Positions 56,563 through 64,000 of a stretch of 64,000 nucleotides of DNA are shown in pieces (position 1 is the stretch's first letter; every line of letters begins with the position of its first letter). The stretch is from a virus: positions 1 to 64,000 of IMG/VR virus record IMGVR_UViG_3300008116_000125; one strand, given 5' to 3'. Below the pieces are notes generated by a model that saw only the letters and a list, made by a program, of their open reading frames with translations, searched no databases and had not been told where the DNA came from. The position numbers and the translations under genes are program-made.

Positions 56563-57103
56563 TTTTTCCTATCCTTTCTTTCTTCCACTTCGGATCAACA
56601 TAATCAGCATGGTAATAGAGCGCGTCTTTAAATCCATCTAATCTATAGTTCTCAAGAAGAACTTTTTTAGCAACGGCTTCACTTTCCATGTACAGTTTAG
56701 GATGTACTGATTTAGTGATGTGATTAGTTTCACAAAACCAGCTAAACTGGCAAACAACCTTAGAGTAAATTACATTTTTTTGATACACTACTGCACAAAT
56801 ATCTTCAGGGAATCTCCCGTCATTTACTCTGTTTATAGTTACTTGAGCTACTGCAACTTTACCTTCAAAAGGTTCATGAGCAGCTTCCCAGTAAATATTC
56901 TTTGCCAAGCATTCTACCTGTCTCATTCTGTCAGATGCTGTATAGTGAACAGGTATACCGCTTAAAAGTGTGTGCTTGTAAAGCTTATAATTAAATACTG
57001 CACCAACGACGCCAACAACCATTGCTGCACAGATTAAAAACAATGTTAAATTAGTTGTCGACTTAAAGCTGTTATCTAAAGATCTCTGTTGGACCTTGAG
57101 CAT
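56525..57103 (-). CDS. SleB/CwlJ-type cell wall hydrolase, membrane-anchored endolysin
   Basis: This 192-residue protein has an N-terminal signal anchor (about 20-42, LTLFLICAAMVVGVVGAVFN) followed by a Hydrolase_2 (SleB/CwlJ) domain: CLAKNIYWEAAHEPFEGKVA with the catalytic Glu in YWEA, then VAQVTINRVNDGRFPEDICA and FSWFCE. ALYYHADYVDPKWKK with IGRHIFYKEKRT ends the protein. It probably cuts peptidoglycan as a lytic transglycosylase. The anchor suggests export through Sec, as in signal-anchor-release endolysins. The ribosome site AAGGAGGAG is strong. It is placed in a probable lysis group. Confidence 0.88.
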   Translation of the reverse strand: MLKVQQRSLDNSFKSTTNLTLFLICAAMVVGVVGAVFNYKLYKHTLLSGIPVHYTASDRMRQVECLAKNIYWEAAHEPFEGKVAVAQVTINRVNDGRFPEDICAVVYQKNVIYSKVVCQFSWFCETNHITKSVHPKLYMESEAVAKKVLLENYRLDGFKDALYYHADYVDPKWKKERIGKIGRHIFYKEKRT

Positions 57104-57166
57104 AATGCTCCTCCTTATTCTTCAGCTTAAAGCGTAAGTGATTAGTTATATATTATACCGGAATCC

Positions 57167-57859
57167 TTAGCGGATAGTTGCACTAATCACTACTGCGTTA
57201 GGGTCTTGGAGCACTTTCTCTACTTTTTTCTTAACTTCTTCGTCTTTAATCGTGTTATAAAGCATCTTTGACTTATCAACCTCAGCTACAGGACGCACTT
57301 TAATTTGATCGTCAGCATCTGATGTCTTATCTAATTCCTTCAGTCTATCTTCTCGTGACTTAGAGTTGTCTTTTGTCGTCAGTCGGCGTGCTTCATTTTG
57401 ATTAATTTTAAGCATTACGAATGCTCGAAAGTGATCTCCTTCGCGAATAACTGCTACATGCTCGCGAGTGAAAAAGCTTAGCTCTTGATTAACACGAACC
57501 TTAGACACACGATCAATCTCACGCTGCACATCTTTAACACCATGACCAGATTCAAGCGATGTCTCACGCGTTAAACTATCAACCTTAGTTCCAAGCCTCT
57601 CAGCTAATTGCACCTTGGCATTAAGAGTAGCCTTATCAATTGCAAATTGCATGTCCTTACTTACATCTGTAGCAGTGACTGTAATGGCCCCCTCAACTGG
57701 TTTTTGTAAGAACCATTCTGGGATATGATTCACTTTACTTTTTGGAATCTCAACCATTTTATTATCGTCGGCGCCTCCTAGCCCTATAGTAGAACAGCCA
57801 GCGGTAATAAGTCCTAAAGCACAAGCCATAATATAGGTCATAATCATTTTCATAGTCAT
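57167..57859 (-). CDS. LPP20-like outer-membrane lipoprotein
   Basis: This 230-residue protein has a lipoprotein signal: MTMKMIMTYIMACALGLITA followed by GCS, so Cys22 would be lipid-modified. The mature part begins after STIGLGGADDN. VPEWF-like motif HIPEWFLQKPVEG with ITVTATDVSKDMQFAIDKAT, then LNAKVQLAERLG, is the pattern of the LPP20 lipoprotein family. Such proteins go with DUF4384 and CsgG-type export genes in bacteria. It overlaps the 258-residue neighbour by 4 bases. Its role is unknown; it may act on the outer membrane in lysis or exclusion. Confidence 0.8.
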   Translation of the reverse strand: MTMKMIMTYIMACALGLITAGCSTIGLGGADDNKMVEIPKSKVNHIPEWFLQKPVEGAITVTATDVSKDMQFAIDKATLNAKVQLAERLGTKVDSLTRETSLESGHGVKDVQREIDRVSKVRVNQELSFFTREHVAVIREGDHFRAFVMLKINQNEARRLTTKDNSKSREDRLKELDKTSDADDQIKVRPVAEVDKSKMLYNTIKDEEVKKKVEKVLQDPNAVVISATIR

Positions 57860-58632
57860 TTCCGTTTAATTAAAATGTTGTAAGTAATAGTCTTTCTAGA
57901 ATGTATGGGAATAGAATTAATTGCTTCGTGTAGCATATGATGATCTAATGCAAGTCTATCAAAGTCGATACGATGCTTGGTAAAAAGAAAAATAATTTTT
58001 TCCTCATCTCTCCTTTGGTTTCTATCTAGTTCTGTTACGTACCTTAACCCAAGGCCAGGGAACTCAAAGTCTTCATCAAACTTATTGTTTTCATAATAGC
58101 CTGAAGGGAATAAAAACTCAACCCCCTTACGGTGAACGTTAAACATATAGAAGTAGACAGGTTCGTTTATGCTTATTCTAAAGTTTAACGGTTCGTTTTC
58201 AAAGTAGATATTCTTACCTGACACCCCTACCTGTAAAGGTCTAGGAGATTCCTCAAGATCAGCAACCAAAATTACCTTACAGATACTATTTTCTATTACT
58301 TCCTTCCGTGACACAATCTTTTTTATCGTGCCTGCAGTAGTATAGTCATGTTCTTTATAGTAATTACAGTAACTATAATCTTTAGTATCGTAGCAGAAGT
58401 TTTTCTTTTCTACTGTAAATTGTTTACCGCTGTGCTTATCTAGGGCGTGCTTGATAGCTTTTTGTTCAGCTAATAAGCACGCATTGGTAGAGTTATACTT
58501 GTCATTGATAGTAGTCTCACCAATACCAGTTTCAAGCCCTGCGGCAGCTGGTAGCGCTATACCTAAACTACAAGCTACCGCCGATCTTAGTAATAACTTG
58601 TTCAATCCTAGATCTCCAGTACAGGGGTACAT
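57856..58632 (-). CDS. Secreted DUF4384-like protein
   Basis: This 258-residue protein has a signal peptide around residues 10-31 (LNKLLLRSAVACSLGIALPA then AAG). The middle has four conserved Cys. The C-terminal part (about 130-258) matches DUF4384: GKNIYFENEPLNFRISINEP, VYFYMFNVHRKGVEFLFPSG with YYENNKF. The start could also be the TTG at 58605, with GGAG 8 bases upstream, which would give a more standard signal peptide. It pairs with the lipoprotein gene; such pairs occur in bacterial envelope operons. Function in the phage is unknown. Confidence 0.75.
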   Translation of the reverse strand: MYPCTGDLGLNKLLLRSAVACSLGIALPAAAGLETGIGETTINDKYNSTNACLLAEQKAIKHALDKHSGKQFTVEKKNFCYDTKDYSYCNYYKEHDYTTAGTIKKIVSRKEVIENSICKVILVADLEESPRPLQVGVSGKNIYFENEPLNFRISINEPVYFYMFNVHRKGVEFLFPSGYYENNKFDEDFEFPGLGLRYVTELDRNQRRDEEKIIFLFTKHRIDFDRLALDHHMLHEAINSIPIHSRKTITYNILIKRK

Positions 58633-58678
58633 ATAGTCTGAGTACCTTTAAAAATTTTACTAATTCTCTAGCATCCAA

Positions 58679-59176
58679 TTATAAACTAAGATCTTTCTTT
58701 ACTAGGTAAATATAAGTGTAAGCGTTTTGTTTTGTAATTCCTAGTTCTTTTTGTACCATGTCGATTACGGCTTTCTCACCTTTGTCTTTATGCTCAAGAT
58801 ATATGTCACGTGCTATTGAGCGTTTACTAGGGCCTTTTTTAAGGCTTACGTCTTCGCTGTCTTGATCATTCGTCTTAAAATAAGATGAGCCAATTAGGTC
58901 AGTTATACGCTCAACCCGCTCGTTCGATTTTTTAATAATTTCTTCAATGTTAGGATTCATATTATGGAGGGCTTGTAAAACGGTAGTCATTGCAAATACA
59001 TAGGCGGTTTTTCTATTGTCGATAGGACTGATACCCACCTTTGCGATAATGGCATTTGCTGCTTTGAGAGGGCTTGATTGACTGTCAAGATACTCTCTTA
59101 CTACTTGAACAGCCTGGGTTTCTGTAAACCCCGGTTTAATTTTAAGCTTTGATAATATTTCACTATTAACGCTCAT
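58679..59176 (-). CDS. Conserved protein with helix-turn-helix-like C-terminus
   Basis: This 165-residue protein is read from the ATG at 59176, which has GAGGTG just upstream. An ATG at 59197 would coincide with the predicted transcription start. The N-terminal part is helical (FTETQAVQVVREYLDSQSSP, then LKAANAIIAKVGISP). The C-terminus, SIARDIYLEHKDKGEKAVID with QKELGITKQNAYTYIYLVK, has the spacing of a helix-turn-helix. A regulatory or DNA-binding role is possible but not established. Other T4-like marine phages have similar small proteins in this place. Confidence 0.65.
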   Translation of the reverse strand: MSVNSEILSKLKIKPGFTETQAVQVVREYLDSQSSPLKAANAIIAKVGISPIDNRKTAYVFAMTTVLQALHNMNPNIEEIIKKSNERVERITDLIGSSYFKTNDQDSEDVSLKKGPSKRSIARDIYLEHKDKGEKAVIDMVQKELGITKQNAYTYIYLVKKDLSL

Positions 59177-59203
59177 GTTCACCTCATCATTTAACATACA
59201 TCT

Positions 59204-59232
59204 ATTATATACGATGAGAGTAATTACATCAA
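59204..59232 (-). promoter_or_regulatory. Sigma-70-type promoter
   Basis: On the minus strand TTGATG (59227-59232) and TATAAT (59204-59209) are separated by 17 bases, close to consensus. It overlaps the 3' end of the nuclease gene and would start transcription near 59197, upstream of the ATG at 59176. Confidence 0.6.
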
Positions 59233-59895
59233 CTTTTTACTGTAGTTACGGAATATTTCCGTTACTTTGTCTTTATAGTAATTAGGGTTTTTAACGAAAT
59301 ACTGCAGATTATCATCTTCTACCGCAACGAGAACTATAATATACGGAATATTAACTTTATACATCTCCTCAACCATCATTGCGTAAGCGGTTAGTTGTAA
59401 GAAGTAACCCTCTATCCATTCTTCCTTTTTAGGTTTGGAGGAAGTCTTGTAATCGACGATAGAATAACAATCGTGCATCCTGCAAACTAGATCACATCTA
59501 CCTGCTGTTTGCAAAAAATCAGAATACAAAGGTATTTCTATTCCGTATACTTTTGTTAGGTAGTTATCAAGATAAGGTTGAATTTGCTTGAATAGTGAAA
59601 TACTGCTAGGCATTGAACCTTTTAAAAAATCATCTTTATTTAAGACATAATCTTCGCAAAGCTTATGAACCTTAGTCCCTCTTGAAGCAGCTGCTTTAGT
59701 AATTTTATCTGCCTCATCGTTGCCTACTTTAGCTCTCCATTCGTTAAGACCTTTTTTGTCTAAGCTATTACTAATAACGGTTGTTACGGAAGGATAGGAT
59801 TTACCGCTTGGTGTAAGGTAGTGTCTTTTGCCATCGATGTAATTTTCCTTGAGCTCAATCTGCTCGAACAGCTCATGCTTAAACTTTTTGTTCAT
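59224..59895 (-). CDS. PD-(D/E)XK exonuclease, Cas4/RecB-like
   Basis: This is a 223-residue nuclease. The start YIDGKRHYLTPSGKSYPSVT with TVISNSLDKKGLNEWR is followed by AASRGTKVHKLCEDYVL, the RecB-type helix with conserved His. The active site is TAGRCDLVCRMHDCYSIVDY with KTSSKPKKEEW, giving the D-x-n-D-Y-K pattern, followed by YFLQLTAYAMMVEEMY. Such nucleases in marine phages act in recombination or host-DNA breakdown. The gene overlaps phoH by 17 bases. Confidence 0.85.
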   Translation of the reverse strand: MNKKFKHELFEQIELKENYIDGKRHYLTPSGKSYPSVTTVISNSLDKKGLNEWRAKVGNDEADKITKAAASRGTKVHKLCEDYVLNKDDFLKGSMPSSISLFKQIQPYLDNYLTKVYGIEIPLYSDFLQTAGRCDLVCRMHDCYSIVDYKTSSKPKKEEWIEGYFLQLTAYAMMVEEMYKVNIPYIIVLVAVEDDNLQYFVKNPNYYKDKVTEIFRNYSKKLM

Positions 59896-60643
59896 TGGTA
59901 TCTTCGTATTTTATTTTAGCTAAAATATAATCCTTAACTAAACTTGATCTTACAATGTCTTCTACCGTAAATTCAATTCTAGTAAATGCGCTCATATGAT
60001 AGGCTATATCAAAAAATTTTAGTAATCCAGACTTATCGTTATTCTTTCTCAAGTCAGTTTGTCTATAGTCACCACACCAAATAATTTTAGATCTGTGACC
60101 GACACGAGTCATAACGGTATCAATCTCTTCAAAATTCATATTTTGCACTTCATCAACTATAATGATTGCATCATCAAATGACATACCTCTAATAAAAGAG
60201 GTTGATATAAACTCAATGTATCCTTGCTCGTCAAGTCTTTGATAGGCGTCTTTTCTACCAAACAATGTTTCACATATCTGTCTGTAAGGCTGTTGATAAA
60301 TCTCCATTTTTTCCCCTACGTCACCAGGAAGATGACCAATCTCTCTAGATTGTACTGCTGACCTTACTATAATAATTTTATTAAAAGGATTTGACTTATC
60401 AAGTACTTCTTCTAATGCCTTATAAAGGGCTATAAATGTTTTTCCTGTTCCTGCAACTCCATGTAAAGCAACAAAATAGTCACCTCTTTTATAGGCTTCA
60501 AAAAATAGTTTCTGATTTTCTGTTAGTGGGGTAAATGTCTTAAGATTGTCTAATTTTATCTTTAGTGTAGAAGGGGAGGGTGCTCTTTCAGCAATATCGT
60601 TGGAGGTTGATGTCTGTTGATTGTTGCTTGATCGTTTGGCCAT
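59879..60643 (-). CDS. phoH: PhoH-like ATPase
   Basis: This 254-residue protein has the PhoH core: ALHGVAGTGKTFIALYKALE with Walker A at about 62-69, IIVRSAVQSREIGHLPGDVG with EKMEIYQQPY, then AIIIVDEVQNMNFEEIDTVM with Walker B near 159-168, and GDYRQTDLRK. PhoH-like genes occur in many marine phages. The molecular role is not settled (RNA-linked ATPase or helicase activity is proposed). The N-terminal 30 residues are low-complexity. Confidence 0.93.
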   Translation of the reverse strand: MAKRSSNNQQTSTSNDIAERAPSPSTLKIKLDNLKTFTPLTENQKLFFEAYKRGDYFVALHGVAGTGKTFIALYKALEEVLDKSNPFNKIIIVRSAVQSREIGHLPGDVGEKMEIYQQPYRQICETLFGRKDAYQRLDEQGYIEFISTSFIRGMSFDDAIIIVDEVQNMNFEEIDTVMTRVGHRSKIIWCGDYRQTDLRKNNDKSGLLKFFDIAYHMSAFTRIEFTVEDIVRSSLVKDYILAKIKYEDTNEQKV

Positions 60644-60651
60644 GGGTGCCT

Positions 60652-60888
60652 TTAAAAGTCGTTGATAGTGCTTCTCCTGTGCTTGCTTTTCATATTCTTT
60701 AAAAGGTCTCGAAAACCAGCGGCTGGTTTTACCAAACCTAGTCTTGCAGGATCACTTAGCCCAGGGGAACCCGTAATGTGCATTTCCAGATGAGGATTTG
60801 CTGCTTTGAATTCATCAAGTTGAGATATTCTCATAACATGATCGATAATTTCACCGGTGTTAATATCTCTAAAAGAATAAGTTGGCAT
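60652..60888 (-). CDS. Conserved small protein, FmdB-like start without zinc cysteines
   Basis: This 78-residue protein starts at the ATG at 60888, directly after the preceding stop (TAATATG). It begins MPTYSFRDINTGEIIDHVMR, then ISQLDEFKAANPHLEMHITG, and ends MKSKHRRSTINDF. The first 20 residues look like FmdB-type zinc-ribbon proteins, but no Cys is present. This form is usual in T4-like marine phages, where the function is unknown. It belongs to a run of very small genes before phoH. Confidence 0.75.
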   Translation of the reverse strand: MPTYSFRDINTGEIIDHVMRISQLDEFKAANPHLEMHITGSPGLSDPARLGLVKPAAGFRDLLKNMKSKHRRSTINDF

Positions 60889-60889
60889 A

Positions 60890-61033
60890 TTATTTTCTAT
60901 TCTTATTCTGCTCTTTAATTTTCTCAATTAACTTTTTTTCGTGCTCACGTCTTTTACGCCATATTTTATTAGTAAGCGTGACTAAAATTGTTTCTATTTT
61001 ACCCATAACAGGGTTAGTCCAAAACCATCCCAT
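60890..61033 (-). CDS. Very small basic protein
   Basis: This 47-residue ORF starts MGWFWTNPVMGKIETILVTL and ends in a highly charged TNKIWRKRREHEKKLIEKIK helix. GGAGAT lies 5 bases upstream of the ATG. It is packed between two other small genes (1-9 base gaps), so it is probably real. The first half is hydrophobic and the second is a basic coil. The function is unknown. Confidence 0.55.
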   Translation of the reverse strand: MGWFWTNPVMGKIETILVTLTNKIWRKRREHEKKLIEKIKEQNKNRK

Positions 61034-61042
61034 TAATATCTC

Positions 61043-61210
61043 CTAGATAGTATCTTCATAATTTAAGATCTTTTTAACATCTTTTGTTTTAAGAATGTTG
61101 TCTAGAGATCTTAATTTTTTATTATTAAAATTAGATTTGCGCTTTTTAACGTAATGAGCGCTGTCGTCAGTTTCGTATGATTTTTTAAACTTTTTAAGTG
61201 TTTTACTCAT
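61043..61210 (-). CDS. Very small lysine-rich protein
   Basis: This 55-residue ORF begins one base after the stop of the 136-residue gene. It starts MSKTLKKFKKSYETDDSAHY and ends NILKTKDVKKILNYEDTI. It is strongly basic in the first two thirds, which suggests nucleic-acid or protein binding, but no family is recognised. It has close spacing to both neighbours on the same strand. The upstream gene ends with TAA and AAAATGAGT gives the start. Confidence 0.55.
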   Translation of the reverse strand: MSKTLKKFKKSYETDDSAHYVKKRKSNFNNKKLRSLDNILKTKDVKKILNYEDTI

Positions 61211-61211
61211 T

Positions 61212-61622
61212 TTAAAAAAGATCAGGGAAAGCTTTTTTTACAATGTCTGCGGTAATGCCTTTGAAGGGAAGTTTCTTATCTTTCATTGCTACTATGAGAA
61301 CAGCATCATCTTTGTCAATTCCTTCAATGAACTGAATGAACAGCATTTCTCTTTTCATCTTCTTTAAGCTAGGATTACCGTCTTTAGTAAATAGATAGAG
61401 CTTACGGACTTCTGAGTATAATCTACCTTCTTGATCAAGGTACTCACAGGGCTTATACGGGGGAGCACCGTCCGGGAGATCAAACTCTATAGCAGGATCG
61501 AAAGCATATTTGAGTATTTGCTTAACTACAGGGATGCCATTTTTTTGTAGTCGCTCAACTCTTTCGTTAACGCTTTTTGGTTCCGCACACTCTTTAAGGA
61601 TGTTGTAAATGGATTTTTTCAT
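61212..61622 (-). CDS. Conserved marine T4-like protein (DUF6433-like)
   Basis: This 136-residue protein has a characteristic middle: YAFDPAIEFDLPDGAPPYKP with EGRLYSEVRKLYLF, followed by KREMLFIQFIEGIDKDDAVL with IVAMKDKKLPFKGITADIVK. The pattern recurs beside RNase H in marine T4-likes, often written as DUF6433. The function is unknown. Its ATG overlaps the end of the RNase H gene, so the two are co-translated. A GATAAATA lies about 40 bases upstream in the RNase H gene. Confidence 0.78.
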   Translation of the reverse strand: MKKSIYNILKECAEPKSVNERVERLQKNGIPVVKQILKYAFDPAIEFDLPDGAPPYKPCEYLDQEGRLYSEVRKLYLFTKDGNPSLKKMKREMLFIQFIEGIDKDDAVLIVAMKDKKLPFKGITADIVKKAFPDLF

Positions 61623-62479
61623 TAAAACTCATTTATGTGTTCAATTAAAAATTTCATCTTATTATTTATCATATAGTTAAAGATTTTATCTCTGGGCTTA
61701 TTTTCTTGATCATGATACTCAGCTATAATTGATGCTCTTACAGATTCTGGAATGCTATTAAGATCAATTAATTTTTTATTACGTTCCCAATTAGTTCCTA
61801 CTGAAGCGTCGCTTTGAAGTTCAATTTCTGTTAGTCCCATAAATGTAGAAAGTTTTTTAGAACTAATAGGTTTTTGTCTTGTACCAGTAGCTATGCTATC
61901 ATCAGCTGATAAAATATTTGGTATACCGTCGCCTCGATCGCCTTTAATAATTAATTCTTTTAAATATTTTTCCGGATCTGTTTCAGTTATAAACTTCTTA
62001 TTAATTGGATCATATTGAGTAACGTTGACATATCTATGAAGCTGTCTAAAGTCTTTATCACCGGACAGAATAATTATTTTATTAGTCTGTAAAAAGCTTC
62101 CATAGGAAAATACAAGCGTGGCGATAACATCATCTGCTTCTGCGCCTTCGACTTGAATAACTCTATATGGAAAGTACTCTTTGAGCTCTAACTTTATTTT
62201 GTTGAGAGTATTGAAAATGCTTGACCAGTCTAGTTCAGACTCATCTCTAGACTTTTTTCTATTTGCTTTATAATACGGAAAGATATCTCTTCGCCACAGT
62301 TTTTTATCATCACAGGCTACTACAAGCTCGCCGTAATCATTGAACTTAGACTTAAGTGCACGAATAGAATTTAAGACCATGTGACGAAACAGGCCCTCGT
62401 CTATTTTTGTATCAGTATGATTGCCAATCTGCGACATAAAGTTTGCAATCATTACTTGGTTTAAGTCAAGTAAAATCAT
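61622..62479 (-). CDS. rnh: RNase H / 5'-3' exonuclease (T4 Rnh type)
   Basis: This 285-residue protein of the FEN-1-type 5' nuclease family removes RNA primers from lagging strands. Metal-binding Asp and Glu motifs are present: MILLDLNQVM at the start, CDDKKLWRRDIFPYYKANRK, EGAEADDVIATLVFSY, then ILSGDKDFRQL and IKGDRGDGIPNILSADDS. T4 Rnh has 305 residues. The gene precedes a group of small replication-linked genes and follows the heptose genes. Confidence 0.93.
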   Translation of the reverse strand: MILLDLNQVMIANFMSQIGNHTDTKIDEGLFRHMVLNSIRALKSKFNDYGELVVACDDKKLWRRDIFPYYKANRKKSRDESELDWSSIFNTLNKIKLELKEYFPYRVIQVEGAEADDVIATLVFSYGSFLQTNKIIILSGDKDFRQLHRYVNVTQYDPINKKFITETDPEKYLKELIIKGDRGDGIPNILSADDSIATGTRQKPISSKKLSTFMGLTEIELQSDASVGTNWERNKKLIDLNSIPESVRASIIAEYHDQENKPRDKIFNYMINNKMKFLIEHINEF

Positions 62480-62488
62480 TTAATTATT

Positions 62489-63079
62489 CTACATTTTAAC
62501 GTTTTCTAAATCAACATTAGTATGTATCGTTCGAATGTGCTGGGCTAAGATGTGCATTAGAATTTGGTGACAGTCTTCAACAATTCCGTAATTATTAATT
62601 GGAATATGTAAGTTAACGTCTGACAATAGTTTCGCTTGCCCGCCATCAAATCCAGTAAATGAAATTGTTTTAAGGTTAAGCGCCTGAGCTGTTTGTAGTG
62701 CGTTAAGTATATTTGGGGAGTTACCGCTGCTGGAAATACAAATAAGCACATCATTCTTATTTGCTAAAGCACGTAATTGATAAGAGAATATTTCGTCATA
62801 ACCAAAGTCATTAGCAATAGCTGTAATTAAAGACATATTGCTCGGCAAAGAATGTACTCTTGGAAAAAACTTTGTATTAGAGGCAATTCCTTTAGAATGG
62901 TCGCATGATAGATGCTCAGAAATAGCTGCTGAACCTCCATTTCCACAAACAAAAATATTTTTATTTTCTTTCAATGCGCGCTCAATTTCATATAGAGCAG
63001 TTTCAAGCACTTCGTTGCTTATACTGTCTAACCCTAAATTTAATTCATTAATATATTTTGTTTTAAATTTATCGATCAT
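62489..63079 (-). CDS. gmhA: Phosphoheptose isomerase GmhA-like
   Basis: This 196-residue SIS-domain isomerase would convert sedoheptulose 7-phosphate to D-glycero-D-manno-heptose 7-phosphate. NIFVCGNGGSAAISEHLSCD then HSKGIA, SLITAIANDFGYDEIFSYQL, DVLICISSSGNSPNILNALQ and IVEDCHQILMHILAQHIR are the GmhA blocks, including the active-site His/Glu set. Length is as in bacteria (about 190). It overlaps the heptose kinase by 11 bases, so the two act in one pathway. It looks host-derived. Confidence 0.9.
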   Translation of the reverse strand: MIDKFKTKYINELNLGLDSISNEVLETALYEIERALKENKNIFVCGNGGSAAISEHLSCDHSKGIASNTKFFPRVHSLPSNMSLITAIANDFGYDEIFSYQLRALANKNDVLICISSSGNSPNILNALQTAQALNLKTISFTGFDGGQAKLLSDVNLHIPINNYGIVEDCHQILMHILAQHIRTIHTNVDLENVKM

Positions 63080-64000
63080 TCAAAACTACCTCAGAACCGT
63101 TTAACGATATATTAAAGTTATATTCTGCTAGTGGAACAGCGTCCCTAACAGCTTGTTGTTTGCTTGGTGGTACTACAAACATTAAAAATCCTCCGCCGCC
63201 CGCTCCAAGAAGCTTACCACCTACTGCACCTGCTCTCATTGCATCTGCGTAGTATGTGTCAATTGTCTCATTCGATATACCCCGTGTTAACTGACGTTTT
63301 AGTGCCCATGTATAATCGAGCATGCTGCCTATTTCTTTAATACTGCCTGATTTAGTAAATACCTTTGAACCATCGAATGCTACGTCAACCATTCTCTTAA
63401 TAAAATCTTTAGTGCTTTTATCTTCTTTAGATTTTGCAGCTTGATGCTCTAGGATATCGTTTGCTACTCTAGTGATACCAGTATAAAAAAACATTAGATG
63501 TGAGTTTAGCTTCTCTATTGTATCTGAACTAATATTAACAGGAATAACCTGCACGTCATTAGAGAAAAACTGTATAAGATTAATGCCTCCGAAAGCAGCA
63601 GCGTACTGATCCTGCTTACCTAGTTTTTCATTGCATCTCTCTCTTTCAATAAAGTATGCAGTCTCTGCAAGCTCATACTTAGTTGGTTTTATTCTTTCAT
63701 ACTCACTCAATGCATGACTTAATCCAACAGTATATGAAGACGAGGAGCCGAGACCGGTTCCTTTAGTAGGAATATTACAAAAAGAAGAAATTTCTAAGTT
63801 ATTTGTAATGTTATGGTGTAGAAGAGTTTCTCTTATCCTGTTATGATTTAAGTATGCAGCTGTATCAACGATTTCAATCTCGTCATAGCATGCTTTTATT
63901 CTTTTCTTTGGTGACTCATTAATAGCTATAAACATACTGACGTCAATCGTGGTGGAAAGAACTGCTCCCGGTAAGTCATTGTAAAACTCCGGGAGATCAG
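63069..64000 (-). CDS. hddA: GHMP kinase, D-glycero-D-manno-heptose-7-phosphate kinase (HddA)-like, 5' end outside window
   Basis: About 310 codons are visible and the frame is open to the right edge. Codons above 63935 read DLPEFYNDLPGAVLSTTIDV, which is the segment following the N-terminal GGGTDLP of HddA, so the true start is beyond the window and the ATG at 63935 is internal. The GHMP signature is KGTGLGSSSSYTVG, with ERERCNEKLGKQDQYAAAFG and the C-terminal GGKLLGAGGGGFLMF. It would phosphorylate heptose 7-phosphate towards the 1,7-bisphosphate for GDP-heptose. It is coupled to gmhA. Confidence 0.9.
   Translation of the reverse strand, partial: DLPEFYNDLPGAVLSTTIDVSMFIAINESPKKRIKACYDEIEIVDTAAYLNHNRIRETLLHHNITNNLEISSFCNIPTKGTGLGSSSSYTVGLSHALSEYERIKPTKYELAETAYFIERERCNEKLGKQDQYAAAFGGINLIQFFSNDVQVIPVNISSDTIEKLNSHLMFFYTGITRVANDILEHQAAKSKEDKSTKDFIKRMVDVAFDGSKVFTKSGSIKEIGSMLDYTWALKRQLTRGISNETIDTYYADAMRAGAVGGKLLGAGGGGFLMFVVPPSKQQAVRDAVPLAEYNFNISLNGSEVVLNDR

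Noticed and set aside
57152-57157. TATAAT upstream of the SleB-type hydrolase as a sigma-70 promoter
   Set aside because: The -10 match is good but no acceptable -35 lies at 16-18 bases, so it is not listed.

Overview
The window is a stretch of the genome of a T4-like contractile-tailed phage (myovirus) of the marine type, related to the cyanophage/pelagimyophage branch. Three things show this: the AT-rich sequence, the order of core T4 genes (gp23, 22, 21, 20, 19, 18, 17, 16, 15, 14, 13 and then the baseplate set), and features usual in the marine branch, such as a DUF4815-type giant virion protein, PhoH, a SleB-type cell-wall hydrolase and gp32 without its zinc-binding cysteines. No host gene or photosynthesis gene is present, so the host cannot be named. 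A SAR11-type or picocyanobacterial host would fit.

Layout. Positions 1-10.8 kb: head and tail-core genes on the minus strand (start of the major capsid gene, scaffold, protease, portal, tail tube, sheath, terminase, neck). Positions 10.8-28.9 kb: a large fibre and adhesin region containing gp13, two paralogous IPT/Ig/propeller-like proteins (one broken by a 20-bp tandem duplication), a 1413-residue collagen-like fibre with a cupredoxin-like insert, beta-rich fibres and a collagen-like fibre with an S74-type chaperone end. Among these fibres lie a GT25 (procollagen-galactosyltransferase-like) gene, a PLOD-like glycosyltransferase plus lysyl-hydroxylase gene, and a second 2OG-Fe(II) oxygenase. 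Positions 28.9-47.7 kb: baseplate wedge and hub genes (DUF4815 protein, gp8, gp7-like, gp6, gp25, PAAR tip, gp5, gp27, gp53, gp48).

Positions 47.7-53.8 kb: the only plus-strand block (gp4, an unknown gene, gp54, gp26 with a probable -1 frameshift extension, and two tape-measure/hub proteins, the second with a T4-type lysozyme domain). Positions 53.8-64 kb: minus strand again, with gp32, gp59, a methyltransferase, gp33, a probable lysis/export set (3-TM protein, SleB hydrolase, lipoprotein, DUF4384-like protein), a PD-(D/E)XK nuclease, PhoH, RNase H and the start of a heptose-sugar pathway (GmhA, HddA).

How it works together. Copies of NATAAATA, the T4-type late promoter, sit a few tens of bases upstream of many structural genes, and the late co-activator gp33 is encoded in the window. 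The most interesting system is the collagen cassette. Fibres made of Gly-Asp-Lys and Gly-Ser-Lys triplets lie beside enzymes resembling the whole animal or mimivirus route for lysine hydroxylation followed by galactosyl and glucosyl transfer. The glucosyltransferase-like domain appears to have lost its N-terminal part. The second finding is a canonical T TTT TTT slippery heptamer that would fuse gp26 to a start-less 62-residue chaperone-like tail.
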